A stretch of DNA of 64,000 bases from the NCBI GenBank assembly GCA_913058335.1, contig CAJXPX010000006.1, forward strand, positions 124,001-188,000. Direction: 5' to 3'. The stretch comes from an uncultured Hyphomonadaceae bacterium. GTDB lineage: Bacteria > Pseudomonadota > Alphaproteobacteria > Caulobacterales > Maricaulaceae. Both the position numbers and the translations under genes were made by a program. This document shows, one piece after another, positions 7,580 through 17,280 of the stretch; position 1 is the first letter of the stretch; each line of letters opens with the position of its first letter. A model generated the notes under the pieces. The model searched no databases. It had not been told where the DNA came from and worked only from the letters and a program-made list of their open reading frames with translations.

Positions 7580-9616
7580 CTAGACATGACCCTCAATTGT
7601 ATCCTCAACCTTGGACACATCAGCATGTTCTTCCTTCATCCAATGGCGAATGAGCGGCGCGATCAGAAGCATCAGAAAGCCAATACCCATTCCTATATAA
7701 CCAATTGAAGAGAAAACACGGATATAATTGCTTTTCGCTCCGGCAACGTCAACGATCTGCCCGCCCACCGTTTCGGCTCCGGCCGCAGCGGCAATCACGC
7801 CTGACAACGCGTTACCAAGTCCGGAATAAACAAACCAACCGGCCATAAACAGGCCTACCATTCTGGCGGGCGCCAATTTCGTCATGGCAGAAAGCCCGAC
7901 CGGACTGAGCATTAGCTCGGACATAGTATGCACCCAATAAATAGCAAAGATAAAGAAGACAGGGGTCAAAGCCGCGGGTCCAACGGATTTCATACCCGCG
8001 ACAAGGACAAGATAGCCGAGTCCCGCACCGAATACACCAAGCGCAAATTTAACGGGCGTCGAAGGCTCAATCTTGCGTTTCGCCAAAAAGACCCAGAGCC
8101 AAGCGATGATCGGCGCAAAGATAAAGATAAAGCCAGCATTCAGAGACTGGAAGACCGGAGTAGGTACGTCCCACCCCGCAATATTCGTGTCAACCAATCG
8201 GCTTGTCACCAATGTCAAGGATGACCCCGCTTGTTCAAATAGAGACCAGAAGGGAATTTGAGCCACTGCAAAATACAGGGCCGCCCACATACGTGTTCGT
8301 TCACGTCCTTTAAGTTTAACAAGGGAGTAAATTATAAAATATGCGAAGAAGGCGATGCCAACAAAGGCGGCAAGCGGTCCAATCACTTCGGCATAATTTA
8401 GCATTGTCATACACAATATGACGATAGCTACAGCGCTGAGGTAACAAGCCCATTCTATATTGATCGGACCCAAAACCTTTTCTTTGAGCTTTTCAACGGA
8501 AGGGGGGTTCGCGACGCCATGCAACCATTTTTGCCCAAACTGGAAAACAATCAGACCGAACAACATACCAATGCCGGCCAAACCGAATCCCCAAGCCCAG
8601 CCATAGACAATACCTAGAATGCCACAGGTCCAAGTCGCAAGAAAGCTTCCCAGATTGATGCCCATATAGAAAAGAGTAAATCCCCCGTCACGGCGGGGAT
8701 CGCCTTTTGGATATAAATCCCCTACAATCGTCGAGATATTTGGTTTTAGAAATCCAACCCCAGCAATAATTAAAGCCAAAGAGAAAAAGAGTATATTTAC
8801 GTAAAGAGGCTGCTTTACAATTGAGGTTGAATATTCCCCATCCGGAATGACGGCAATTGTATTGGACGTTTCCGGCTCTTTTTCCATGTTTGCGTCTTGC
8901 AGCACCAAGATATCCGTTTCGGAGACTTCTTCTAGAGGATATGTTTCCCCTAAGAAATTGACCCTGTCGCCGGTTTCTGAAGCCACTACATCATAAGATT
9001 GGCCATCCAGCACAAGAGTCGTTTTAGGTTCCGGTCCGGCGCACGCCATGCCAAACACTGCGCAAACATTCTGCAGAAGGTCGCGTGACTGGCGTTCAAT
9101 GACATAATTACCTTCTCCGTCATCATTGATTGGCAGATAATCAGTATCCCCAAGCGTGATAAACTTCGTGCTTTCAAACACGATGCGGCGCGAGGCACCG
9201 TCATAATCGATAAATAGTTTCCGGCGATCATCCCGCCCAATATCTTCTACAACATAAGCTCCGTCATTAAAGCTGATCGTCTCTTGTGAGCCCGATCCCT
9301 CAAAAGCCATACCGAAATGGCCTGCCACCAAAAGGATAGCGCCATAAGTTACAGCTTTGCGCTGGCCGAGATATTTATCGGAGAGTATACCCCCGACGAT
9401 CGACATGATGTAAACCAAAGCAATATAGCCGCCATAAATGAGGTTAGCTTGTGTATCTGTAAACAGAAAATGCTGAATAAGATAAAGAGCTAGAAGCCCG
9501 CGCATGCCGTAATAAGAAAACCGCTCCCACATTTCCGTTAAAAAACAGATGATCAATCCACGCGGATGACCCAAAAATGTTTTCGGCTCATGCGAGTCCA
9601 TATCAGAAACCGCCAT
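7580..9616 (-). CDS. POT/PTR2-family proton-dependent oligopeptide transporter with large periplasmic insert
   Basis: This is a proton-coupled di/tripeptide symporter of the major facilitator superfamily. The signature EMWERFSYYGMRGLLALYL is in helix 1, the motif GGILSDKYLGQRKAV follows helix 2, and FYMGINLGSFLATW marks the second PTR2 signature. At 678 aa it is longer than the usual 450-520 aa because residues about 107-270, between helices 3 and 4, form a hydrophilic insert with two Cys (185 and 192) and many beta-like stretches. Topology puts this insert in the periplasm. It is divergent from a TonB receptor gene, which suggests peptide uptake across both membranes; that link is inference. 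Confidence 0.92.
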   Translation of the reverse strand: MAVSDMDSHEPKTFLGHPRGLIICFLTEMWERFSYYGMRGLLALYLIQHFLFTDTQANLIYGGYIALVYIMSIVGGILSDKYLGQRKAVTYGAILLVAGHFGMAFEGSGSQETISFNDGAYVVEDIGRDDRRKLFIDYDGASRRIVFESTKFITLGDTDYLPINDDGEGNYVIERQSRDLLQNVCAVFGMACAGPEPKTTLVLDGQSYDVVASETGDRVNFLGETYPLEEVSETDILVLQDANMEKEPETSNTIAVIPDGEYSTSIVKQPLYVNILFFSLALIIAGVGFLKPNISTIVGDLYPKGDPRRDGGFTLFYMGINLGSFLATWTCGILGIVYGWAWGFGLAGIGMLFGLIVFQFGQKWLHGVANPPSVEKLKEKVLGPINIEWACYLSAVAIVILCMTMLNYAEVIGPLAAFVGIAFFAYFIIYSLVKLKGRERTRMWAALYFAVAQIPFWSLFEQAGSSLTLVTSRLVDTNIAGWDVPTPVFQSLNAGFIFIFAPIIAWLWVFLAKRKIEPSTPVKFALGVFGAGLGYLVLVAGMKSVGPAALTPVFFIFAIYWVHTMSELMLSPVGLSAMTKLAPARMVGLFMAGWFVYSGLGNALSGVIAAAAGAETVGGQIVDVAGAKSNYIRVFSSIGYIGMGIGFLMLLIAPLIRHWMKEEHADVSKVEDTIEGHV

Positions 9617-9824
9617 AAAACTCCCCTTTTGAGTTTATTTTTCGCTTGCCCCTCTTAAGCAAATCTAATCTTTGCTTTGCCATAAAGATTTTGGGGGCGC
9701 AAACCTCTGTTTTGCGGATTACAGCCCGTTAAGGGTAAAATTTACCGGAAGCGCCTCTTTTTAGGGTTGAGGCCTTAGGAATACCCGCTTAAGGCGATAA
9801 AACGGAAAAGGTAGGGACATTATT

Positions 9825-11891
9825 TTGCGACATATCGCATGTTATTTATTATCTAGTGCCGCAATATGGGCATTACCTATTTATGCTATGGCACAAAATA
9901 ATAGCCTATCTGAGCTCGCGCCGCCGCAGATATACACCCCGGACTATTTCAAAAAATTCAATCCGAATACAGCGCGAGAGATGGTTTCCCGCCTTCCAGG
10001 ATTTACGTTGCAAGGGGGCGAAGGAACGGAACGCGGCTTTGGACAAGCCTCACTCAACATTCTCATCAATGGCCGTCGTCCATCCTCCAAATCTTCGGAT
10101 GCGAGCGAAATTTTACGGCGCATTCCGGCCGTCACTGTTACGAGGATCGAAATTATTGACGGGGCATCACTCGATATTCCTGGCTTATCAGGGCAAGTTG
10201 CTAACATTGTCGCTACCTCCGGCACTCTTGAGGGAAGTTGGCGCTACGCCGCTCGGTTCGAAGAAGGTACTGAGCCGCAACTCTATGAAGGCGCACTGAA
10301 TCTTTCCGGTAAAAAGGGTCAGCTAGAATATGTTCTGGGCCTTTCAGTTGAGCAGTTTACCTTTACAGAAAACGGGCCTGAACAATATTTCAATGGAAAT
10401 GGGATTTTAATTGAAGACCGGATTGAAGAGGGAGCCTATCAGGATCAAGAGCCGGAAATAGACCTGAATCTAACTTATAATCGCTTAAACGGGGATGTCG
10501 CTAATCTCAACCTCGCCGGCTCTCTTCAAAACACCAATAGCGGCGTCAATGAATTCTTTGAATCTGTGACCTCGCAAGGAATCTCAGGCCAGTCTCGCAG
10601 TAATAGCGGCGAGGATGAGTATAAATATGAGATTGGCGGCGATTATTCCACAGACCTGTTAATATTTGGAACGGATGGACGCCTGAAATTGATCGGTCTG
10701 CATAATTTAGATAATTCTGACATAAGCAGTGTCTTTGAATTTCAAGCTTTTGGTGCGCCGCTGCAGACTCAAAGGTTTTTGCAAGACGATGTCACAAAAG
10801 AATATATTGTACGGGGAGAATATACTTGGAAAACAGGCGGCGGGCGTGACTGGACGGCGTCACTTGAAGGGGCATTTAACAAGCTGGATAGCAAAACGGC
10901 ACTCTTTATCAATGATGGGAATGCCATTCCGGATGATGTGCAGGTGGAGGAAAAACGGGTTCAAGGCAATGTCACACAAAGCTGGGCTCTAAATAAAAAA
11001 ATCAATCTACAAACATCGCTCGGAGCCGAGTATTCCGAAATCCATGTTGTCAGCGAAGCTCCGCCGGCCAGGACATTCTTACGTCCGAAAGGGTTTATCA
11101 GCGCGTCTTACTCGCCGTCCCCACGCTATACATGGCGCGCGAAAATAGAGCGATCTGTCGGGCAGTTAAATTTTAATACATTTATTTCGACGATCAATCT
11201 GGTTGAGAATCTGGAAAATGAAGGCAATGACAACATTGTTCCGGAACAGAAATGGCGAACAGAACTCGCCCTAGAACGCAAAGACAGCAAAGGCCTCTCC
11301 GGCACGATTCGGGGATATATCGACTTTGTCGATGACCCAGTGGATAGAGTGATCATTACTCGCACGTCAGATGGAGCGGTCCTTGATGGTCCCGGAAATC
11401 TGGACTCAGCCCTTGTCTATGGGGCCAGTGCCAATTTGACTTGGCTCTTAGATGATTTTGGACTGGAAGGCCTGAGGCTGGAGGGGTTTGGATCTGTCTC
11501 TGACAGTGAAATCGAAGATCCATTGACGGGCGAAGACCGCGCCATCAACTCCACTATTCTCTGGCTTTATTCGCTTGAACTCAGACAAGATATTCCAAAT
11601 TCGCCTTATGCGTGGGAAGCCGCAATCGAACAAGGACGTCAAAGCCCGGTCTTTCGTTTATCTGATACGTTTGACACCCGTTTCATTCGCCCTGAATCCC
11701 GCTTGTCATTCATTCATAAAGATCTTTTGGGAATGCAATGGACACTTGATTTGACTAATATTTTTGATTTCAAGTCGCAACAAGAACGCTTGATATTTTC
11801 GCCGAACCGTAATGGCGATATTGTGCAAAGACGGTTTTTCAGTCGCCAACGCGGTCAGCGTATTTCTATTTCCATCACGGACACATTTTAA
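9825..11891 (+). CDS. TonB-dependent outer-membrane receptor
   Basis: This is an outer-membrane gated channel of 688 aa. The best start is TTG at 9825, because it gives a complete signal peptide (MRHIACYLLSSAAIWALPIY, cleaved near AMAQ) and follows AGGTAGGGA at a good distance. The plug domain spans about residues 40-140, with MVSRLPGFTLQGGEG, NILINGRRPSSKS and IPAVTVTRIEIIDG. A long beta-barrel follows and ends in an aromatic C-terminal residue (ISITDTF). This subclass with a short plug is common in Maricaulales and sphingomonads. The substrate is unknown. Its tail overlaps the gshA tail by four bases. Confidence 0.9.
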   Translation: MRHIACYLLSSAAIWALPIYAMAQNNSLSELAPPQIYTPDYFKKFNPNTAREMVSRLPGFTLQGGEGTERGFGQASLNILINGRRPSSKSSDASEILRRIPAVTVTRIEIIDGASLDIPGLSGQVANIVATSGTLEGSWRYAARFEEGTEPQLYEGALNLSGKKGQLEYVLGLSVEQFTFTENGPEQYFNGNGILIEDRIEEGAYQDQEPEIDLNLTYNRLNGDVANLNLAGSLQNTNSGVNEFFESVTSQGISGQSRSNSGEDEYKYEIGGDYSTDLLIFGTDGRLKLIGLHNLDNSDISSVFEFQAFGAPLQTQRFLQDDVTKEYIVRGEYTWKTGGGRDWTASLEGAFNKLDSKTALFINDGNAIPDDVQVEEKRVQGNVTQSWALNKKINLQTSLGAEYSEIHVVSEAPPARTFLRPKGFISASYSPSPRYTWRAKIERSVGQLNFNTFISTINLVENLENEGNDNIVPEQKWRTELALERKDSKGLSGTIRGYIDFVDDPVDRVIITRTSDGAVLDGPGNLDSALVYGASANLTWLLDDFGLEGLRLEGFGSVSDSEIEDPLTGEDRAINSTILWLYSLELRQDIPNSPYAWEAAIEQGRQSPVFRLSDTFDTRFIRPESRLSFIHKDLLGMQWTLDLTNIFDFKSQQERLIFSPNRNGDIVQRRFFSRQRGQRISISITDTF

Positions 11892-13255
11892 AAAATACAT
11901 TCTTTATACGTGCGGGTGATATCGCCGTCCCAAGCACCTTTATAAAGGCGGATGAGGCGGTCAGCATTGCTCTCGCCAATCAACGCCATGCGGTCCAGCT
12001 CTTGCAAAAAGACTGTTTCGTTTTCGCCGTGCGAATTCATTTTCGCTCGGGCATTGAGACCGGCGCGGGAAATTTCGAGGATATCTTTGGCCATTTCCTG
12101 TAAAGTTTTGCCTCTGAATTCAGTTTGAAATCCATGCCTCGGAACATCGACCCGTAATTTCTGACGCTCTTCTGTTGTCCAGTCTTTCACATAATCCCAC
12201 GCCGCATCCAGCGCAGAACTGTCGTATAGCAGTCCGACCCAGAAGGCTGGCAGCGCGCAAAGCTCATCCCAAGGTCCGGTATCAGCGCCGCGCATTTCCA
12301 AAAACTGTTTAAGGCGGACCTCCGGAAAAATAGTTGATAGGTGGTCTTCGAAATCAGAAAGAGTTGCGACCTCGCCGGGCACGACATCCAGATTACCGTC
12401 TAAAAAATCACGAAATGACTTCCCGGCGGCATTTAAATATTCGCCGTTTCGGTAAACAAAATACATCGGCACATCGAGCGCGTAATCGACATATTGTTCA
12501 TAGCCGAAGCCCTCGTCAAAAACGAAAGGCAGCATACCTGTGCGGTCATTATCTGTATTGAGCCACACACGGGAGCGATACGACTTATAACCATTAAGCT
12601 CCCCTTCCTTGAAAGGCGAATTAGCAAAGAGCGCCGTCGCCAAAGGTTGAAGCGCCAGACTAACTCGGAATTTTTTGACCATATCGGATTCGGATCCGAA
12701 ATCGAGATTGGTCTGGACCGTACAGGTGCGGAACATCATTTCCCGGCCATGCGTGCCCACTTTTTGCATGTAGTCGCGCATGATCTGGTAACGCCCTTTT
12801 GGCATGATCGGCACGTCTTCGAGCCTTGTGTCCGGCCGGAAACCAAGAGACAGAAAGCCTGCATCAATTTCATCTGCGACTTCTTTTACTTCCCGCAAGT
12901 GGCGGGTTACTTCGGCGCAAGTTTGGTGGACATGCTCCAGTGGCGCGCCGGAAAGCTCAAACTGCCCACCAGGCTCTAGAGACACCGATGCTCCATCGCG
13001 TTTAAGCGCAATTAACTTCCCGTTTTCCTCAACGGGCTGCCAATCAAATCTTTGCAGACCTTCGAGCATGGCTTTGATAGAACAGGGACCGTCATAAGGC
13101 AGCGGTAGCAACTTGGTTTTACAAAATCCAATTTTCTCGTGCTCGGTTCCAATTCGCCAGTCTTCTAGCGGTTTTTCCCCGGCGGCCAGATAGTCGATCA
13201 TTTGCGCTTTATCGCGTAAAGGCACTGAATTTTTACCGGAGCTGGGAGCGGCCAT
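11888..13255 (-). CDS. gshA: Glutamate-cysteine ligase (plant/alphaproteobacterial type)
   Basis: This enzyme makes gamma-glutamylcysteine from glutamate and cysteine with ATP, the first step of glutathione synthesis. It is 455 aa and belongs to the plant-like class found in alphaproteobacteria. Visible family segments are DWRIGTEHEKIGF near the N-terminus (metal and ATP site), LEPGGQFELSGAPLEHVHQT, and MMFRTCTVQTNLDFGSE. The C-terminal region is complete. It is convergent with the TonB receptor; the two stop codons share the bases TTAA at 11888-11891. The 205-bp stretch upstream (13256-13460) holds no gene that I can see. Confidence 0.95.
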   Translation of the reverse strand: MAAPSSGKNSVPLRDKAQMIDYLAAGEKPLEDWRIGTEHEKIGFCKTKLLPLPYDGPCSIKAMLEGLQRFDWQPVEENGKLIALKRDGASVSLEPGGQFELSGAPLEHVHQTCAEVTRHLREVKEVADEIDAGFLSLGFRPDTRLEDVPIMPKGRYQIMRDYMQKVGTHGREMMFRTCTVQTNLDFGSESDMVKKFRVSLALQPLATALFANSPFKEGELNGYKSYRSRVWLNTDNDRTGMLPFVFDEGFGYEQYVDYALDVPMYFVYRNGEYLNAAGKSFRDFLDGNLDVVPGEVATLSDFEDHLSTIFPEVRLKQFLEMRGADTGPWDELCALPAFWVGLLYDSSALDAAWDYVKDWTTEERQKLRVDVPRHGFQTEFRGKTLQEMAKDILEISRAGLNARAKMNSHGENETVFLQELDRMALIGESNADRLIRLYKGAWDGDITRTYKECIF

Positions 13256-13460
13256 GAGAAGTCCTGGGGAAATCAGTCGAAATACTCTGCTCCCTTACCG
13301 CCTCGCCTTCTTTGTAACAAGGCTACAGAAGGGCCATGACCTCACTTTAATTTGAAGCCCGCCTTAAACTGTAAAATTTTGTGATGGGCGGCAGCCGCAG
13401 AATGGCTTTGCCGATCTCCGCTCTATTGCCTATGACCCTTTAACAAAAAGGAGCCCGGAA

Positions 13461-14582
13461 ATGGCCATCGACTTTATTGATTTGAAAACGCAACAAGAAC
13501 GCCTTCGTCCGCAAATAGATAGCGCAATCGCGGCCGTACTGGATCACGGCCAGTATATTCTAGGACCTGAGGTTAAAAAGTTTGAATCTGAATTGGCACG
13601 ATTCGGACAGGCTGAGCATGTTTTGGGCTGCGCGAATGGAACGGACGCACTGCTTCTGCCAATGATGGCCTGGGAAATGCCGCGCGGGGTCGCCGTTTTT
13701 TGCCCGAGCTTTACCTATTGCGCGACAGTTGAAGTGATCGCCCTCCTTGGCGGCGTGCCGGTCTTTGTCGATATAGACCGCGACACCTATAATATGTGTC
13801 CGGACAGCCTGTCCAAAGCTATTGCAGGCGTGAAAGCCGAAGGTAAGTACACGCCTTGGGGCGTAATATCTGTCGATTTGTTCGGGCAATCAGCGGATTA
13901 TGACCGCTTGACCCCGATTGTTCGGGAACACGGCCTGAAACTCATCGCTGACAGCGCGCAAGCCTTTGGCACCACGCTGAACGGAAAGCAACCTCTTGAA
14001 TATGCCGACGTCGCAACCACCAGCTTCTTTCCGGCTAAACCTTTGGGATGTTACGGAGACGGGGGCGCGGTTCTGACGAATGACGCAGAGCATTTGCGTA
14101 TTATGCGCAGCGTTCACATGCATGGCTCGGGTCGCGATAAATATGACAATGTCAGAGTGGGTCTAAATTCCCGTTTAGATTCGATACAAGCGGCTATTCT
14201 TTTGCAAAAGCTCTCCATTTTTGACGAAGAGATCAAGCTTCGTAATAAAATTTCCCAACGTTATATTGACGGGTTAAAAAGCAATACCCTTCGCGTACCC
14301 TCCGTTATGGACGGCGTGGTGTCAACTTGGGCACAATTCACCATAGAGGTCCCTGACCCCGACGGGTTTGGAGCCGCGTTACGCGACAAAAATATTCCGA
14401 CTGCGCGGTATTACCCACAGCCGGTTCACAAACAGACCGCCTATCAGAATCACCCTATCGGCGCAGGCGGGTTGGCCAATACAGAAGACGCCATGACCAA
14501 AGTCATTGCCCTGCCCATGCACCCTTATCTGGACCAGAATACCCAGGACAGGATTATTGAAACCGCTAAATCAATTCTTTGA
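13461..14582 (+). CDS. DegT/DnrJ/EryC1/StrS-family PLP aminotransferase
   Basis: This is a PLP-dependent sugar aminotransferase of the WecE/ArnB type, 373 aa. The PLP lysine is K193 in TTSFFPAKPLGCYGDGGA, the cofactor-binding DSAQAFG motif is at residues 164-170, and the substrate-loop pattern ANGTDALLLPM is near residue 60. Such enzymes aminate a keto sugar nucleotide for cell-surface glycans. No sugar dehydratase or glycosyltransferase lies next to it, so the substrate cannot be named. The ATG is preceded by AAAAAGGAGCCC. It converges on rsmE across a 52-bp gap. Confidence 0.92.
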   Translation: MAIDFIDLKTQQERLRPQIDSAIAAVLDHGQYILGPEVKKFESELARFGQAEHVLGCANGTDALLLPMMAWEMPRGVAVFCPSFTYCATVEVIALLGGVPVFVDIDRDTYNMCPDSLSKAIAGVKAEGKYTPWGVISVDLFGQSADYDRLTPIVREHGLKLIADSAQAFGTTLNGKQPLEYADVATTSFFPAKPLGCYGDGGAVLTNDAEHLRIMRSVHMHGSGRDKYDNVRVGLNSRLDSIQAAILLQKLSIFDEEIKLRNKISQRYIDGLKSNTLRVPSVMDGVVSTWAQFTIEVPDPDGFGAALRDKNIPTARYYPQPVHKQTAYQNHPIGAGGLANTEDAMTKVIALPMHPYLDQNTQDRIIETAKSIL

Positions 14583-14618
14583 TTAGAAGGAATTGCGTAT
14601 TTTTGGTGCATCCCTCAC

Positions 14619-14650
14619 GGGCGTTCTACATCTATTACAGATGCACGCCC
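14619..14650. terminator. Nested hairpin between convergent genes
   Basis: The sequence GGGCG, then CATCT, a five-base loop, AGATG and CGCCC form a two-part hairpin that overlaps the rsmE stop. It lacks a clear T run, so it is only a possible termination or RNA-end structure for the convergent DegT and rsmE genes. Confidence 0.35.
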
Positions 14651-15375
14651 CAATCGCCTTGCACGGCCTGCCATAAACTTAGGAGTGACAGCGCCGCTGT
14701 GTCCGCGCGCAAAATACGGGGGCCCAAGCTCACTCTTATAACATCTTTATGGCCGCGTAGAGCGTCACGTTCTTCTTCGGTAAAGCCGCCCTCCGGCCCG
14801 ATTAAAAGCGTCGCCGGAGCTGGCGCTTTGCTCAGAGCTTCTATAGCCGGAGTGCCCTCTCCGGCTTCATCCGCAAAAATGATATGACGCCCGGATTGCG
14901 TCCCGAGCCAATCCAAAAGTTTTTCCGGTTTAAACAAATCTGGAATATCCAGACGCTCGGTCTGCTCTGCTGCCTCAATAATTTGAGCCCGGGCCTTGTC
15001 GAGATTAAGCTTCGGGAATTGCGTGCGCGCTGTTAAGATTGGCTCAAACCGAGCCACGCCAAGCTCCGTGGCCTTTTCAAAAATAAACGCCGTGCGGTGA
15101 CGTTTCACCGGTGCAAACGCCAAAGTCACATTCGGCATGGCCATAGGCTTGCGTAGCTGCTTACGCAAAGCGATTTCGGCCTGGCGTTTTGACAGTTTGG
15201 TTAGTTTCCCCAACCATTCCCCATTGCGGCCGTTAAATACTCTCACCTCATCCCCTTCACACATCCGCAAGACGGTGGCGAGATAATGAATTTGATCTTT
15301 TGGCAGACTGACCGATTCTCCTGCTGTGAGGGACTCTTTGAAAAACAGGCGTTTCAGGGTATAATTTTCGCGCAT
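14635..15375 (-). CDS. rsmE: 16S rRNA (uracil-1498-N3)-methyltransferase
   Basis: This SPOUT-class enzyme methylates U1498 of 16S rRNA using SAM. It is 246 aa from ATG 15375, matching the family length. A longer frame from 15483 would add an unusual basic extension running across the start of ubiA, so I rejected it. An N-terminal PUA-like region is followed by the SPOUT domain, with the SAM-binding knot LLIGPEGGFTEEERDAL near residues 187-203 and SLGPRILRADTAALSLLSLW near the end. It is divergent from ubiA, and their starts are 69 bp apart. Confidence 0.94.
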   Translation of the reverse strand: MRENYTLKRLFFKESLTAGESVSLPKDQIHYLATVLRMCEGDEVRVFNGRNGEWLGKLTKLSKRQAEIALRKQLRKPMAMPNVTLAFAPVKRHRTAFIFEKATELGVARFEPILTARTQFPKLNLDKARAQIIEAAEQTERLDIPDLFKPEKLLDWLGTQSGRHIIFADEAGEGTPAIEALSKAPAPATLLIGPEGGFTEEERDALRGHKDVIRVSLGPRILRADTAALSLLSLWQAVQGDWGVHL

Positions 15376-15443
15376 GGGATTGTCATAACGGATGAAGGGG
15401 CGATAAGCATCCCCCATGACAGTTTTGCGCAAATTTTTCTGAA

Positions 15444-16391
15444 ATGACCGAACCCACACATATCGCCGACTCATCCAAGACACATTGGGTGAACCGCACG
15501 CCGCTTTCCTTTCGTCCCTATCTTCAGCTTTCGCGACTTGACCGACCTGTCGGTTATTGGCTGCTCACTTTACCGGGGTGGATTGGACTGTCCTTTGCGA
15601 CGCTGTCTCATGGGTTTTTGTGGAGTGATCTAATATGGGCGGCGCTCATCCTGATAGGCGCCATTGCCATGCGCGGAGCGGGCTGCACCTACAATGATAT
15701 TGTCGATCAAGATTTGGACGCAAAGGTCGAGCGTACATCGCTCCGCCCCCTTCCCGCAGGAACCCTCACAACGAAGCAAGCTTGGATTTGGGTTTTTGCG
15801 CAATGCTTTGTCGGGCTCATCGTGCTGCTCTGCCTGCCAAGGCTCGCTCAGTTAATTGCGCTTTGCTCTATCCCTCTCGTCGCGGCTTATCCTTTCATGA
15901 AAAGAATAACTTGGTGGCCTCAGGTCTGGCTGGGACTAACCTTTAATTGGGCCGTTTTGGTCGCCTACGCCGCAAAGACTGGTGAGGTAAGCCTTCCTCT
16001 CTTCTTCCTTTATGCCGGGCTGATTTTTTGGACGATAGGCTATGATACGATCTATGCCTGTCAGGACATTGAAGACGACACAATGATTGGTGTGAAGAGT
16101 TCCGCGAGGGGGTTTGGTAAGAAAGTGAGGCTAGCCGTGAGCCTTTGCTACGCGGCGTTATTAGTCTTACTAATTATTTCAGCGTCCCTCAGTCTACCGA
16201 CCTGGCGTAGTCGTTATTTTTCTTTTGCGGCGGTTTTAATTATCCTTCCATTCGCTGGGCATTTAATGTGGCAGATTAAGAGTTTTCGCTTGAACCCAAG
16301 CACTCACTATTTGAAATTATTCAAATCAAATTTTTGGGCTGGTCTTGTATTAGCAACTTCAGTTGCCTTTGGGTCCGTGTTTTTGGGCTAA
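15444..16391 (+). CDS. ubiA: 4-hydroxybenzoate polyprenyltransferase
   Basis: This integral membrane enzyme joins 4-hydroxybenzoate to a polyprenyl chain in ubiquinone synthesis. It is 315 aa with about eight helices. The first Asp-rich motif is CTYNDIVDQDLDAKVERTS followed by RPLPAG, and the second is GYDTIYACQDIEDDTMIGVK. It is divergent from rsmE. The other ubiquinone genes here are ubiE (39349) and ubiG (61722), so the pathway is dispersed. The start ATG at 15444 lies upstream of the conserved LSRLDRPVGYWLL, which is the usual N-terminal layout. Confidence 0.95.
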   Translation: MTEPTHIADSSKTHWVNRTPLSFRPYLQLSRLDRPVGYWLLTLPGWIGLSFATLSHGFLWSDLIWAALILIGAIAMRGAGCTYNDIVDQDLDAKVERTSLRPLPAGTLTTKQAWIWVFAQCFVGLIVLLCLPRLAQLIALCSIPLVAAYPFMKRITWWPQVWLGLTFNWAVLVAYAAKTGEVSLPLFFLYAGLIFWTIGYDTIYACQDIEDDTMIGVKSSARGFGKKVRLAVSLCYAALLVLLIISASLSLPTWRSRYFSFAAVLIILPFAGHLMWQIKSFRLNPSTHYLKLFKSNFWAGLVLATSVAFGSVFLG

Positions 16392-16484
16392 CCATATCCA
16401 CACTCACCAAAGCGTGATGGAAACTTCACCCCGGCCTTATGCGTAAGCTCTTATATAAGAAGAACACGATTGAGGAGGTCTTCT

Positions 16485-17051
16485 ATGTTAGATAATAAAT
16501 TAAATCGTCGCACCTTGGGATTTGCGGGAGCCGCCTTTGCGCTTTCTGCCTGTACCGGCAATTCCAAAGCAACCGAAGTGCCAACCGGGCCGATGCCTGA
16601 TGAACAAGATATGCCACAAGGCAGCACAGACAATACTATGGAGACAAGTATGAGTAACGAAAATTGGGCCAATCTCTCTGAATCAGAGTGGAAAGACCGC
16701 TTAACCCCTCAGGAATTTGATGTTCTTAGGAAAGAAGCCACTGAAAAATCCTTTTCGCACGAATTTAATGACGTTGCCCCGGGCGGCAAATTCGTCTGTG
16801 CTGGATGCGCCCTCCCATTATTTGAATATGACACAAAGTTTGACTCCGGTACGGGCTGGCCGAGTTTCTATACCTTTATTGACGGCGCGGTAGAGACAAA
16901 GAAAGACTTTAAACTGGTCTTTCCGCGTACAGAATATCATTGCGCCCGCTGCGGCGGCCATCAAGGTCATGTCTTTAAAGACGGCCCGCAACCAACAGGT
17001 CTACGCTACTGCAATAACGGCGTAGCTCTCGATTATGTAGAAAAGGCCTAA
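16485..17051 (+). CDS. msrB: Peptide-methionine (R)-S-oxide reductase, Tat-type lipoprotein
   Basis: This enzyme reduces the R form of methionine sulfoxide in proteins. It is 188 aa from ATG 16485, which follows the strong site GAGGAGGT. The catalytic domain starts near residue 65. It has zinc pairs CAGC and CARC, the motif SGTGWPSFY, and the catalytic Cys in RYCNNGVALDY. The N-terminus is unusual: NRRTLGF (Arg 8-9) resembles a twin-arginine signal and LSAC (Cys 23) is a lipobox. The protein is therefore probably exported folded and lipid-anchored, facing the periplasm. A Pro/Met/Glu-rich linker follows. The MsrA at 37741 is also a lipoprotein. Confidence 0.93.
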   Translation: MLDNKLNRRTLGFAGAAFALSACTGNSKATEVPTGPMPDEQDMPQGSTDNTMETSMSNENWANLSESEWKDRLTPQEFDVLRKEATEKSFSHEFNDVAPGGKFVCAGCALPLFEYDTKFDSGTGWPSFYTFIDGAVETKKDFKLVFPRTEYHCARCGGHQGHVFKDGPQPTGLRYCNNGVALDYVEKA

Positions 17052-17089
17052 TACAACTAAGTTGGCTTGAATTTTTCTAAGAATAAATT

Positions 17090-17118
17090 GCCCGCTCTGC
17101 TGCTAAAGCGAAGCGGGC
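17090..17118. terminator. Hairpin downstream of msrB
   Basis: The arms GCCCGCT and AGCGGGC enclose a 15-base loop 39 bp after the msrB stop. The following CTCTTAC is only weakly T-rich, so termination may be partial. Confidence 0.5.
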
Positions 17119-17158
17119 TCTTACAGAATTATAGTTAATTCTCGATTAACGCTTCCTC

Positions 17159-17174
17159 AAATTTCATGAAATTT
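17159..17174. promoter_or_regulatory. Perfect 16-bp palindrome in a gene-free stretch
   Basis: AAATTTCATGAAATTT reads the same on both strands. It lies in the 377-bp stretch without a gene between msrB and the ZIP gene, about 32 bp upstream of a possible -10 element (TATAAG at 17206) for the RNA candidate described next. It has the shape of a dimeric regulator operator. No regulator can be named. Confidence 0.4.
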
Positions 17175-17280
17175 CATACTTGCCAAATCACTTTTCGTGC
17201 GTAGGTATAAGTTATCAATTGCCGTTCCATGGTGGAGCCGCGTTTATGAAAGGAGGTGTGATTTGTTTATCTGTTTTGAG

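Noticed and set aside
15376-15483. Extended start of rsmE at 15483
   Set aside because: It adds basic residues not seen in the family and overlaps the start of ubiA.
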